Under the pieces are notes generated by a model. That model saw nothing but the letters and a program-made list of their open reading frames with translations. It was not told where the DNA came from and ran no database searches. From RGIG5050 sp045636065 (lineage in GTDB: Bacteria; Verrucomicrobiota; Kiritimatiellia; RFP12; UBA1067), in assembly GCA_045636065.1 (NCBI GenBank), contig JAZTWW010000036.1:92559-156558 (forward strand): a stretch of 64,000 bases of DNA. The letters are read 5' to 3'. Positions 10,101 to 18,281 of the stretch are shown here, piece by piece; position 1 is the first letter of the stretch, and each line of letters starts with the position of its first letter. The position numbers were made by a program, and so were the translations under genes.

Positions 10101-13100
10101 ACGACCCCCGGTCTCTGGGAGATATACTGCAAGATCTACATGCGCGGGCCCGAGGTTCCTTTCGTTGAGTTCAACGCCTTCAACGAAGCCAAATACAAGT
10201 CGGCTCTTGAAGAGGCGATGGAAGGCTCCTACGAGGAGGATGAGATTGCAAGCCTCCTGAATCAGATCAACTTCAAGTCCCTTGGTTACTTCACGACACC
10301 TCCAAATGCATGGGATTACGCCTACACTGAATTCGTAGGTGCCAACGGCCAAGGCCGCAGGTTCATGTTCGCACCCACCTCGGCTGGGTCGTACATCACG
10401 ACGAGCCCGGTCCTGTGGGACTCCGACTCCGACGGCATGGACGACTTCTGGGAGATCTTCCATGGCATGGATCCGCTTCTTGCCACGATAACGACCCTCG
10501 ACAATTCGACAAGGCGCGACTATATCGCCTACCTCACGAGAGATCCGCTTAGCGGCGCGAGCAGGTTCAGCATATACAAGAACCCCTGGGTTGACGTAGA
10601 CGGGATCCTTGACGCGCTTTCGTACAATGCGGTGAAATATCCCTGGGTGACGGGTTGCGCCGAGTTCGACGCCGACGGCGACGGTGTCAGGAACGAGGAG
10701 GAGGCGATCAAGCCCAACCTCTCCGATCCGAGGCCGATGCACTCCGACCCGACCCCGCTCTGGTACACGGATACGTCCAAGCCCAACAGCTTCACGACCA
10801 TGTACTATCAATTCGATCCCATGTTCGGATCGAGCGATCTCGGCAAGTCGGCCCTCAAGTATCCCTGGACGATAGGCGGAACGACTCTGGCCTACGATGG
10901 AAGCTCAAGCATGTACCGCTTCTCGTTCGAGCAGAACGAAGGTTACGACTCGGATGGCGACTGGACGAGCGACAAGCTCGAAAACGTGTCCTCGCTCAAG
11001 GGTACGAGCGATCCTCTCGTCGCCAATTCGCCCGACCGCCGCCAGGCGATCTACTTCCCGGGCGGTGATTCTGCGGCCGTCAGCTACCAGACTTTCAACC
11101 GCAGCTCCTACGTCGGCAACTACGACGCGCTCAACCAGTTCACGGTCGAGTGCTGGGTCAGGCCGGACGAGGACAAGCTCGGGGATGAAGAGCAGGTCGT
11201 CCTTGAGCGCGTGTTCATGTATCCGGCCTCGACGCTCGCCAATTCCGAGAGTGTCATGAGGGCGAACTTCCGCGTCGCGATAGCCGATGACGGATGCCCG
11301 TTCGGCCTGTACGACTCCTCTGACGCAGTCGATACCGCAACTGGCGACTCCTCCGTCATCGTCAAGGCCACCAAGCCTCTCGCGGCCGAGAAGTGGGCGC
11401 ATCTCGCCCTCTCCTTCGACGGCTCAAGGCTGAGGCTCTATGTCGACGGTGTCGAAGCGGCGGTAAGCCCGGCCACGCAGCTCAGGCCCGCGAACGGTGT
11501 GACGAGAATCGTCCAGGATGTCGACGAGACCGGTTTCGGAGTCGACACGTACTCCATGCACACAGGCGGTCTCGTTGTCGGCGCTCAGGTAAGGGACATG
11601 AATATGCTCTGGGGCGGCGATGCAACCTGGATGGCGGAGCCCATGAAGAACTTCTTCCAGGGCTATGTCGATGAAGTCCGCATCTGGGACGGCGCAAGAA
11701 CCGGCACCGAGATCCTTGCCGACTACACCAGCAGGGCGCGCTACACCGATGAGCAGATCCTCGCGAACAAGCAGAAGGTCTTTGCTGCGTGGACGAACGG
11801 CGCTACGCGCGCCACCGGAGGCGTCTCGACGACGGTCCTTCCACCCGAGCTCCTGGCGCTCTACACGTTCCAGACGCTCCCCGGCGCCATCGAGGATACG
11901 ATGGTCGAGACGGTGCCTACGGGCTTCAAGCGCTCGGTTGTGGACAATGCCGTAGACGCATTCGGCAACCAGTACGACGTGGCCGTCGGCTGGTGGAGGG
12001 ATTTCGCGCTCAAGAGCATCGTCTACTATGACGACAACCTCGTGCCCTGGATCGGAAACGCCGTCGCCCATATGCCTTATCTCGACGGCTCCGCGGCAGA
12101 CAGCCTCTACTGGACGGACAAGTTCGCCGGCTGGGCCACCGCATCGGAGACCGACTCCAATGCGTTCGCCTTCCCGAACAGCGGCATTCCCTATGGCGAC
12201 TACAACTACCTCTCCGACCGCCAGCTCAAGGTTGACCGCAACAACACCGTCTCCGGCACCAATACGCTTGCGGCCCTCCAGTGGAGATTCGAGCTCCGCA
12301 CCCGCTTCATCGGCAATACCGACCTGATCCCCGTAGGCGGCGCGTACGCCAAGCGCTGCGCAGACTACTGGGACGGCGAAGGCGCGATGGACGCATGGCA
12401 GATCACCGGCGACGGCTCCGGCGAGGATCCCGACGCCGACGAGGACGGTCTTCCCGACTGGTGGGAAGCCTATGCCGAGTCCGAATACGGTCTCGAGGGA
12501 ACGGACGGCAACAACTGGAACACGATGGTCGACTACTTCGGCGATGGATTTATGATCCCCGCCTGGGAAGCCTACATGCGCGACATCGTCGCGGGCATCG
12601 TCTCCAGCACCGACTACCTCGACGGCACCGGCGATGCTCCCGACATGACCGTCAAGGCTGACGTCAATGCCGACGGCCTCCCCGACTGGTGGCAGCAGCT
12701 CTACGGTATAAACGCCTCCGGCGCGCTCGAGGATCCCGACAACGACGGCCTCTCGAACCGTGCGGAATACCTCATCAGCGAGATCTTCAGGTTCGCGCAT
12801 CTGAACCCGACCCTCGCGAGGACGGGCATTGCCGTGGACGGAACGGTCGTCAACTCGGACGTCCTTGACTACTTCCAGAAGGAAGGGCAGCTCTATTACG
12901 GCTCCATGTTCGCCGACCATGACAAGATCGACGACTTCTGGGAGGACTTCTACGACATCGACGTCGCAAGCCGCTACGTCTGGGACGCAAGGAGCGACGA
13001 AGACGGCGACGGCTGGAGCAACTGGTCCGAGGCCTGCGCCGGGACGAGCCCGAACGCCGCCAACAGCCTCGGCATCGACGGCGACAGCGTAAGCGAGTGC

Positions 13101-15887
13101 CCGACGCCTATTGTAAGGCTCAAGGTCACAGACCCGACGAGCTCCGTCTCCAATTCGACGCTCGTCGTCCAGGCCTGGGGCGATCTGCTCCTGCTCGACT
13201 CGCCCGACGCCGAGTGGACGATAGGCTCGTCCGCGAGCGACGACTCTTCCTCGTCGTCCTCCGACAGCACGACCGCAACGGCGAACCGCAGCAAGTACCT
13301 CGGCTGGAACACCGGCAGGAAGGTGACGTTCAACCTCGGTCCGGGGCAGGTAGCGCACGGAAGCGTCGTCGTGAAGTTCAAGGACACGCAGTACTGGATG
13401 ATCTACACCTCCTCGAGCTCGATCTATTCCTCCGGCCTCTACTTTGTGGTAGGCTCGGCGCAGAACGCGCAGTGGGTCAACCATGTCAAGGACAGGCCGA
13501 GGATCGGGTCCGACGGCAAGGAGAGCAGCGTCGGCGATCTCGTCATCGAATCCGGCGAGACGTCCGAGGACTTCTCCGCGACGGTCGTGGGTGAGGTCAA
13601 CTACGAGACCGGCGAGGCGATGCTCGATCTGGGGCTCGTCCAGGACGACTTCTATGTAAGCGGCTCCGTCTCCACGCAGGAGTCCTCCGAGGATGATAAC
13701 CTGGTGGCTTCGCTCATCCATCCTTCGACATCCTACGTCAAGGTTGAATGGTACACGCAGATCGTCGACCAGGGCGAGAACGGCCGCTACTACCTCTCGC
13801 AGCCCGACAAGGGCCGCATGAAGGAGGGCAAGAACACGTTCATCGTCTTCCGCGATGATGATGGCGATGGTGCGTTCACGCCCGGCGAGCCCTACGGCTT
13901 CGCTCCCGCCGTCGATGTCGGCTGGGACGGCGTCGACGTGAATGTCGAGCTCACCACGACGAGCGCGGTCGCATTCCGCGCCGATCTTACCGACGCCTCC
14001 AGGATCGACCGCCTTGTCGTCAGGGGATCCGTCGGAGATGTGGTCGACTTCACCGCCGATCCTTACAGCGAGTACGAGCAGAATCTCGACGGCACGGGCA
14101 AGTCGGTGTCGTACAGCTCAGGCGATTCCGATTCCGGCTCCAGCTCCAGCTCGTCCGATTCCGGCACCGATCTCACCTGGGTGCGCGTCAGGGTCATGCT
14201 CTGGCTCGGCAATGGCGTCGCCGCAGGCAACAACACCGTGAAGGTCCTTGACAAGATCATCAACATCAAGAACCGTCCCGTGCTGACCGAGGCTGACTTC
14301 CTGAATCCCGAGACCGGCGATTACGATGTCCAGTGGAATGTCGGCAACTCGTTCGCCGCCAACATGACGAACGCCACGTACCGCGTCTTCTTCGGCAACA
14401 CGGCGGTCCCGAATTCGACGGGCGCCAAGGTGGCGAGCTACAAGTGCGGTTTCTGCCGCAAGTTCGACGTCTCCAGGATCACCCCGACGCCGCTCTCGCC
14501 CGCCAACGACAGGGATGCGATAGTCTACGCCAGCCATCCGACGTTCACATGGAAGGTCGGCGCCATGAACGAGTACAACACGTACAGCGCGTTCAGCATC
14601 CTCGTCGACGACGCGAAGGGCAACAACGTCTGGAGCTCCGGCATCCAGCTTGCGCCGCCGTGCCGCCGCGATGTGGATGGCGTGTACTCCTACAGGTACG
14701 AGGCTCCGCTCTTCGCAGGGTCCATCGTGGAGAACTCCTCCGGCAAGGCCGCGCTCTTCCACAACTACTCGAACTACACGTGGCGCGTGACCATGTACAA
14801 CAAGAAGTACATGACACCGGCCTACAGTGCGTCCAAGTCGTTCCTGATGAGCGCCAACTCCAATAACGAGAACGGCTACGGCGGACTCGCGGTCAAGGTC
14901 AAGTACAGAGGGCCTGACGCAGCCGTCAGCGACAGCGCCGACATGACGAAGCTCGAAGGCAAGATCCGCGTCCAGGCCTTCAAGACCGGTGACTTCACCG
15001 GCATGCCTGCCGGCGAGGTCGTCGTCTCCGACATCGATAGCGTCACCAACGGCTCCATCACCGTGAATGCCGTGATACCTGGCCTCTCCGCAGGGCCTTA
15101 CTACGTCAGGTCGTTCATCGACACGAACGGCAATGGCGAGAGGGATGTCTGGGAGAGCTGGGGCTACGCCTGTGGCATCGGTAAGTCCGGCGCCACGACG
15201 ACGTTCGTCCCGATGGCCATCACTGTCGGAAGCACGATAACGGCCTCTCTGCCCGAGTGCGAGGTCTGGATCGAGGATGTCGATACGGACGGCGACTGGC
15301 TGCCTGACGTCTGGGAGATTATCAACGGCACTCTCGCCACCCGCGGCGCCGCCACGCTCGACGGCGATCCCGAGCTCGACGACTTCGTCCGCGTCAACCC
15401 CGAGCTTTCGGCCAAGGTCCAGAACAGGGTCAGGGGCTCTTCCGCGTCGCTCACCGGCATGTCGCTCGGAGCGATGTCCAACCCGACTCTCGCGGCTCTC
15501 ATGATGGGCGTCGATCCGTCCGGGTACGAATCGCCCGCGCTTGCCGTGCAGGCGGCCGTCAGCCCCGACCTCGCGGAGGACGGAGTGACGGTTGAGAGCC
15601 TTGCATTCGACGGTGAAGGGAACATCGTTCTCGAGGTCTCCGCCGAGACGAAGGCCGGCACATCGCAGGCGGCTAGCGTCGTGTACGGTGCGCAGCCCAC
15701 CGCTCTGGCCACGGTCAGGTACGAGGTGCTCTGGCGCGAGAACCTGACGGACGGCTGGACGAGCGTCGCCTCCGGCGTAGTCGAGGTGGGCGGCGAGGCG
15801 CAGACGATCACCGTTCCCAGGGAGGAGATCCTTGTCGACGGCGCCACTCCCGCGAACGGCTTCTTCAAGGTCTCCCTCTCCAAGTGA
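4167..15887 (+). CDS. Giant secreted multidomain surface protein (3906 residues)
   Basis: The largest gene in the window, an uninterrupted 11.7 kb frame. A signal peptide (MKFKNSIGMV... to about residue 26, ending ATAG) is followed by some 1230 residues of beta-rich Ig/PKD/Calx-beta-like repeats. From about 1260 to 2290 and 2750 to 2960 there are at least a dozen thrombospondin type 3-like calcium motifs. They read DTDGDGFTDGWE, DADGLSDYEE, DSDGDGLPDGWE, DADEDGLPDWWE and similar. A concanavalin/LamG-type domain sits at about 2295-2520 (FTVECWVRPDED, WAHLALSFDG, GYVDEVRIWDG). Ser/Asp-rich linkers occur near 3030 and 3315. A further type 3 motif is at about 3704, and the C-terminal FFKV module ends the protein. 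The start overlaps the lipoprotein stop. No sortase, PEP-CTERM or autotransporter barrel is recognised, so how it is held on the cell is unclear. Likely a calcium-stabilised adhesin or S-layer-like fibre; this is inference. Confidence 0.85.
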   Translation: MKFKNSIGMVALVLATLGLAPQAATAGDIWSIVQTSGFSAETPAHSGQDVTFRMTLLNGDVNRDSWDLNSVNKSYILCSNPGYWNTSEDFSALYTYLHEGVELGIMTEAELAVMLAARSSSVDGPKIGVWVSGSLRFADLTLAKNEKDPNHLTDVNFTYKVQPGDLAVPFCLADGAGNDPTLDTSVSGYYFVNLAQDASDTTNPWTIRTLDNGDYADFTIYEGSLPSGIDPTEVPKVADTRLFDANICIRTFGFSESDTGIEGIWRTVPQGRTKLIDGAIEIPGGASEDMTLYVWVDPEDTGAVTLDPTQAGIETGGDGSVFLSLSILAGEKSASFRLAGVAEGGTARIYVSSNKGFLYTSLGDEVLNYLTATVKCTEPLLPDVTAKVTSSASESTNQCDIYAKYDYMEKAANLRITLSDAFTSQTTVRVTPATGAGAEPAKHYIGLSANEGGNAYLDWDKQADAFVDVVFAAGELYKDLNVYTLYADDSTAADGITFNLEVVEQDAAAFFSGGTHSDTMFVRAIPPVIVKPEEGESVFGSATIEANVNQMIDVTISDMYRSLVNGEYTVSFWDGGTLAGTDLTARNGVVTLEAAYSDQGTNTSTFRLTNNASGRQTEGFRSFIVNVKPGKKVWLVSADGATTNRIMCTESDSVEHGFNVVLSDAYVRDLYAFLKPVSDGSEDAVRTTAFTAGVLIPGGDTVSPSQITLTFPDGTAATKAGLVYQVQLRTSDDTTTDDNIVATYTADKFYAYVSNEVPEIQGVIIGGIEHTVNGGTFEYPLAKTIEKELSLMVGDVEADLGDDFECEWVFSIGGTAVTKTTNPATFNFPQDGTYKVKVHAKDKDMAQNVWSSWFEFNVIVSKQPTVKIVKFPATSNFKETETYDANACGVSVVFDPAPPVDVKVNLTVQNDGGTGALEFEETELLFSAGETEKFVYPVKMDGTAATGRTGFTVRAELDAESIAALEAVDYIYNMSGASARVKIDNIAPVVSNFDPMPGVTNTVSIGESVTVTVDVSDILADAQGGFTFTWTSTGNSKKVETVMPATENDDFVAAVFTTQFSNYGDKEIRLTVKDKDGGTSSQYIFNYVVEPAKPLKLYPLGPSVGSGTELSATYRNAPGLGSGVVSVDPRDATFAYASSWVRTFNSPKEQGYAGLWAHGYAYGEEDSVIGPTGSTAADGGDVYKYEPEDGCDSFFYCWLQFDTGEGASTISGKPNPQTVKGRNTDTSITLADAEENATSFKLSSYEAVFSREWIPSDNLGDINSDGIPDYYAISWGVTSNYGDYGEGGDLYDYGASNADEDMLPAAATPATSLIPDVSSGWATDGGEFTAKMELRGYGDGLNFSTVNANHMRGTDLYAITDLDLTDDEAAALNAASGQEFDLATEEGREAAKAWMLANSWSPENPTDPRKADTDGDGFTDGWEYYFWYNSKIMGNKGRKLNATDPTGDYIEIAPADIAAHFDPNTYLKDAKEADFDADGLSDYEEFLIGTNPVDCDSDGDGLPDGWEIMRGLNPLDWNRQGSQEDPNANPDGDYMAKAYGIMSYTIYDVDGVYYAVRAGDEGGTMNEPAETQVFKYGSDWCPASKTASGINSGIDWTEYDPVASFVTLVYIHNQVYSRKGFDPRTGWYDGSGYNGYLGARWMEISAGQATDTVPFTTKDEWLLSGYMTKALGKGLDLNSCTTMPLPPFERTYGDSDQVHEQTAHGADSNGDGIPDGWTLYVGGDPNATGANLAAQTSDKNEPITDGDGLDLLGEFAGIDSVAAYSGVESIADGLNADWRNKFFPTDPNKADTDGDGISDGSEGEYVYIKGETEDDGSLCFAGGGMNPCTVDTDFDCIPDGWEATFAGAAYTIEEGTAVSSLEDVTVADVRAKGLTVDSEGNIQASGTYVLRGMDATVQDANYDLDGDGLMNWQEYCTQSLRQFRFDDGSTPLLNACLRNMEQIIWTGTEEEWEALGEEGQREIVAPYEGQRVEQRESTTTPGLWEIYCKIYMRGPEVPFVEFNAFNEAKYKSALEEAMEGSYEEDEIASLLNQINFKSLGYFTTPPNAWDYAYTEFVGANGQGRRFMFAPTSAGSYITTSPVLWDSDSDGMDDFWEIFHGMDPLLATITTLDNSTRRDYIAYLTRDPLSGASRFSIYKNPWVDVDGILDALSYNAVKYPWVTGCAEFDADGDGVRNEEEAIKPNLSDPRPMHSDPTPLWYTDTSKPNSFTTMYYQFDPMFGSSDLGKSALKYPWTIGGTTLAYDGSSSMYRFSFEQNEGYDSDGDWTSDKLENVSSLKGTSDPLVANSPDRRQAIYFPGGDSAAVSYQTFNRSSYVGNYDALNQFTVECWVRPDEDKLGDEEQVVLERVFMYPASTLANSESVMRANFRVAIADDGCPFGLYDSSDAVDTATGDSSVIVKATKPLAAEKWAHLALSFDGSRLRLYVDGVEAAVSPATQLRPANGVTRIVQDVDETGFGVDTYSMHTGGLVVGAQVRDMNMLWGGDATWMAEPMKNFFQGYVDEVRIWDGARTGTEILADYTSRARYTDEQILANKQKVFAAWTNGATRATGGVSTTVLPPELLALYTFQTLPGAIEDTMVETVPTGFKRSVVDNAVDAFGNQYDVAVGWWRDFALKSIVYYDDNLVPWIGNAVAHMPYLDGSAADSLYWTDKFAGWATASETDSNAFAFPNSGIPYGDYNYLSDRQLKVDRNNTVSGTNTLAALQWRFELRTRFIGNTDLIPVGGAYAKRCADYWDGEGAMDAWQITGDGSGEDPDADEDGLPDWWEAYAESEYGLEGTDGNNWNTMVDYFGDGFMIPAWEAYMRDIVAGIVSSTDYLDGTGDAPDMTVKADVNADGLPDWWQQLYGINASGALEDPDNDGLSNRAEYLISEIFRFAHLNPTLARTGIAVDGTVVNSDVLDYFQKEGQLYYGSMFADHDKIDDFWEDFYDIDVASRYVWDARSDEDGDGWSNWSEACAGTSPNAANSLGIDGDSVSECPTPIVRLKVTDPTSSVSNSTLVVQAWGDLLLLDSPDAEWTIGSSASDDSSSSSSDSTTATANRSKYLGWNTGRKVTFNLGPGQVAHGSVVVKFKDTQYWMIYTSSSSIYSSGLYFVVGSAQNAQWVNHVKDRPRIGSDGKESSVGDLVIESGETSEDFSATVVGEVNYETGEAMLDLGLVQDDFYVSGSVSTQESSEDDNLVASLIHPSTSYVKVEWYTQIVDQGENGRYYLSQPDKGRMKEGKNTFIVFRDDDGDGAFTPGEPYGFAPAVDVGWDGVDVNVELTTTSAVAFRADLTDASRIDRLVVRGSVGDVVDFTADPYSEYEQNLDGTGKSVSYSSGDSDSGSSSSSSDSGTDLTWVRVRVMLWLGNGVAAGNNTVKVLDKIINIKNRPVLTEADFLNPETGDYDVQWNVGNSFAANMTNATYRVFFGNTAVPNSTGAKVASYKCGFCRKFDVSRITPTPLSPANDRDAIVYASHPTFTWKVGAMNEYNTYSAFSILVDDAKGNNVWSSGIQLAPPCRRDVDGVYSYRYEAPLFAGSIVENSSGKAALFHNYSNYTWRVTMYNKKYMTPAYSASKSFLMSANSNNENGYGGLAVKVKYRGPDAAVSDSADMTKLEGKIRVQAFKTGDFTGMPAGEVVVSDIDSVTNGSITVNAVIPGLSAGPYYVRSFIDTNGNGERDVWESWGYACGIGKSGATTTFVPMAITVGSTITASLPECEVWIEDVDTDGDWLPDVWEIINGTLATRGAATLDGDPELDDFVRVNPELSAKVQNRVRGSSASLTGMSLGAMSNPTLAALMMGVDPSGYESPALAVQAAVSPDLAEDGVTVESLAFDGEGNIVLEVSAETKAGTSQAASVVYGAQPTALATVRYEVLWRENLTDGWTSVASGVVEVGGEAQTITVPREEILVDGATPANGFFKVSLSK

Positions 15888-15956
15888 GAGGGGCCTTGGA
15901 AAGCCCATGCCAAAAAGGATTGAACGGATAAAGGTGAAAGACAGAGGTTAGAGGAT

Positions 15957-17174
15957 ATGGCCAAGGAAATTCGGAAGGTTCTCGTCGTAAACGCGGGGTC
16001 GAGCTCGCTCAAGTACATGCTCTTCGACATGAAGGGCGAGAAGATGCTCTGCAAGGGTCTCGTCGAGCGCATAGGCATCGATAGCCCCAGGCTCGTCTAC
16101 CAGAAGGCCGGCGCGGAGAAGATCGCCTGCGAGGTCGAGGCGCCCGACCACGCGGCCGCGCTTAGAAGCGTCGTCGCCGCGATATCCGACCCTGAGACGG
16201 GCGTCATATCGAGCCTCAAGGAGATCGATGCCATAGGCCACAGGATGCTCCATGGCGCGGAGGTCTTCACCGACAGCGTGAAGGTCGATGCCAAGGTGCT
16301 CAGGGAGTGCAAGAAGCTCATTCCCTTCGGCCCCCTGCACATGCCCCCGAACATCGGCGGCGTCGAGGCGTGCCAGAAGATCTTCAAGGGCGTCCCGAAC
16401 GTCGTCGTGTTCGGTACGGCCTTCCACCAGACGATGCCGGCCTGCGCGTTCCTCTACGCTGTGGCCCCCGAGTTCTACGAGAAGCACGGCATACGCAAGT
16501 ACGGCTTCCACGGCACGAGCCACAAGTTCATCACGCAGGCCGCCGCCGAGTACCTCAAGAAGCCCGTCAAGAAGGTGAATCTCGTCACCTGCCACCTCGG
16601 CAACGGCTCAAGCCTCGCCGCCGTCAAGAACGGTGAGGTGATGGATACGACGATGGGGCTTACGCCTCTCGCCGGCCTTATCATGGGCACGAGGACGGGC
16701 GACATCGACCCCTCGGCCGCGATCGCCATCGCGAAGATCAAGGGCCTTTCGCTCGACGAACTCGATACGTTCCTCAACAAGAAGAGCGGGCTTGAGTCGC
16801 TTACCGGCTCGAAGGGCGGCGACATGCGCGACATCTGCGGCCGCGCCGCGAAGGGCGACATCAACGCCATCACCGCGCTTGAGATGTTCGGCCACAGGAC
16901 GGCCCTCTACATCGGCGGATACAACACCCTCATCGGCGGGGCCGATGCGATCATAATGACAGGCGGCATCGGCGAGAACTCCAGCGAAGGCCGCGAGATG
17001 ATCGTCAAGCGCCTTGGCGCGCTCGGCATCAAGCTCGACAAGAAGGCCAACGCGAAGATCCACGGCGAAACGGGCGTCATCTCGACAAAGGATTCGAAGA
17101 TCCCAGTGATTGTCCTCCCGACGAACGAGGAGCTTATGATAGCCCGCGACACGATGAGGGTCTTGAAGAAGTGA
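15957..17174 (+). CDS. ackA: Acetate kinase
   Basis: A 405-residue cytosolic enzyme that interconverts acetyl phosphate plus ADP with acetate plus ATP, the last step of fermentative acetate formation. Seen: the ASKHA-fold phosphate loop VVNAGSSSLKY at 10-20, GHRMLHG, and the signature GFHGTSHKFI. Also present are CHLGNGSSLAAVKNGEVMDT, MGTRTGDIDPS and the adenosine-motif TGGIGENSSEGRE. Length is typical (about 400). An AGAGG site lies 5 bases before the ATG. It is followed 45 bases later by the phosphotransacetylase gene, the usual ackA-pta pair, so ATP from acetyl-CoA is likely made here. Confidence 0.97.
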   Translation: MAKEIRKVLVVNAGSSSLKYMLFDMKGEKMLCKGLVERIGIDSPRLVYQKAGAEKIACEVEAPDHAAALRSVVAAISDPETGVISSLKEIDAIGHRMLHGAEVFTDSVKVDAKVLRECKKLIPFGPLHMPPNIGGVEACQKIFKGVPNVVVFGTAFHQTMPACAFLYAVAPEFYEKHGIRKYGFHGTSHKFITQAAAEYLKKPVKKVNLVTCHLGNGSSLAAVKNGEVMDTTMGLTPLAGLIMGTRTGDIDPSAAIAIAKIKGLSLDELDTFLNKKSGLESLTGSKGGDMRDICGRAAKGDINAITALEMFGHRTALYIGGYNTLIGGADAIIMTGGIGENSSEGREMIVKRLGALGIKLDKKANAKIHGETGVISTKDSKIPVIVLPTNEELMIARDTMRVLKK

Positions 17175-17219
17175 ACCTCCCGAGGTGGCGGAAAGATTTA
17201 AAACGAAAGGCATCAGGAA

Positions 17220-18260
17220 ATGAGCGCAATTTCAGAGATTGTAAGGAAAGCCTCGGAGCTTAAAGGGACGATCGTCCTTCCCGAGGGCATGGATCCCCGC
17301 GTCATAACGGCTGCATGCGCATGCGTCGACAGGGGCATCTGCACGCCGGTCGTCCTCGGCACCCCCGAAGAGATCTCGGCCGCCGAGGAGAAGTGCGGCC
17401 TCAAGCTCGCGGAGCGTGCGATCAGGACTATCGACTACACACAGGGTGACGCCGAGCTTGAAGCTGCGTACCTTGAAGCGTGGAACGCCAAGGAGTCCAG
17501 GAAGCCCGCGGAGAAGCAGAAGATAATCGACCTTGCCGCCGCCCAGAAGACTCTTCGCACGAAGCGCATCTACTTCGGCGGCATGATGGTGAAGCTCGGC
17601 CGCGTGAACGGACTTGTCGCAGGCTCCATCGCCTCCACGGGCGACATGCTAAGAGCCGCCTTCCACACGCTCGGCACCGAGAAGGGCGTAAAGACGGCCT
17701 CCTCCTGCTTCATCATGGATCTCAAGCGTCCGACGCCCTCGGGCGACACGGTTCTCGCCTTCGGCGACTGCGCCGTCATCCCCAACCCGACGGCGGAGCA
17801 GCTCGTGGACATCGGCCTTGCGACGGCGCAGACGTACCGCGAGCTCACCGGCAACGAGCCGCGCGTCGCGTACCTCTCCTTCTCCACGAAGGGCTCGGCG
17901 GCAGGCGATCTCGTCGAGAAGGTGCAGAAGGCCGTGGAGCTTGCAAGGCCCGTTTTCGCCGAGAGGGGCATCAAGATGGACGGAGAACTCCAGTTCGACG
18001 CCGCCATCGTCCCGTCCGTCGGCGCGCTCAAGAACCCCGGCGGTGAGGTCCAGGGCAACGCCAACGTCTTCATCTTCCCCGATCTCCAGGCGGGCAACAT
18101 CGGCTACAAGATCGCGCAGCGCCTCGGCGAGGCCACGGCCATCGGGCCGAACCTCCAGGGTCTCGCGAAGGCGATGAACGATCTCTCGCGCGGCTGCAGC
18201 GCCGAGGATATCGTCGGAACGATCTGCGTAACGCTCCTGCAGAGCGTGTCGAAAAGGTGA
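17220..18260 (+). CDS. pta: Phosphate acetyltransferase
   Basis: A 346-residue cytosolic enzyme transferring the acetyl group of acetyl-CoA to phosphate, partner of the acetate kinase upstream. Seen: the N-terminal block GTIVLPEGMDPRVITAA, GLVAGSIASTGDMLRAAF, SSCFIMD and FGDCAVIPNPTAEQLVDIG. SFSTKGSA, GELQFDAAIVPSVG and NVFIFPDLQAGNIGYKIAQR also match the PTA/PTB family. It is the short form without the N-terminal regulatory BioD/DRTGG domains found in long enterobacterial Pta. An AGGAA site precedes the ATG. The next gene follows after 21 bases, so a three-gene unit is likely. Confidence 0.96.
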   Translation: MSAISEIVRKASELKGTIVLPEGMDPRVITAACACVDRGICTPVVLGTPEEISAAEEKCGLKLAERAIRTIDYTQGDAELEAAYLEAWNAKESRKPAEKQKIIDLAAAQKTLRTKRIYFGGMMVKLGRVNGLVAGSIASTGDMLRAAFHTLGTEKGVKTASSCFIMDLKRPTPSGDTVLAFGDCAVIPNPTAEQLVDIGLATAQTYRELTGNEPRVAYLSFSTKGSAAGDLVEKVQKAVELARPVFAERGIKMDGELQFDAAIVPSVGALKNPGGEVQGNANVFIFPDLQAGNIGYKIAQRLGEATAIGPNLQGLAKAMNDLSRGCSAEDIVGTICVTLLQSVSKR

Positions 18261-18281
18261 AGCTTTGGGGGATTCCCTGAA

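Noticed and set aside
15888..15956. Terminator or promoter between the giant gene and ackA
   Set aside because: Only a four-base GGGC/GCCC stem and no paired -35/-10 boxes; too weak to call, though ackA must have some transcription start nearby.
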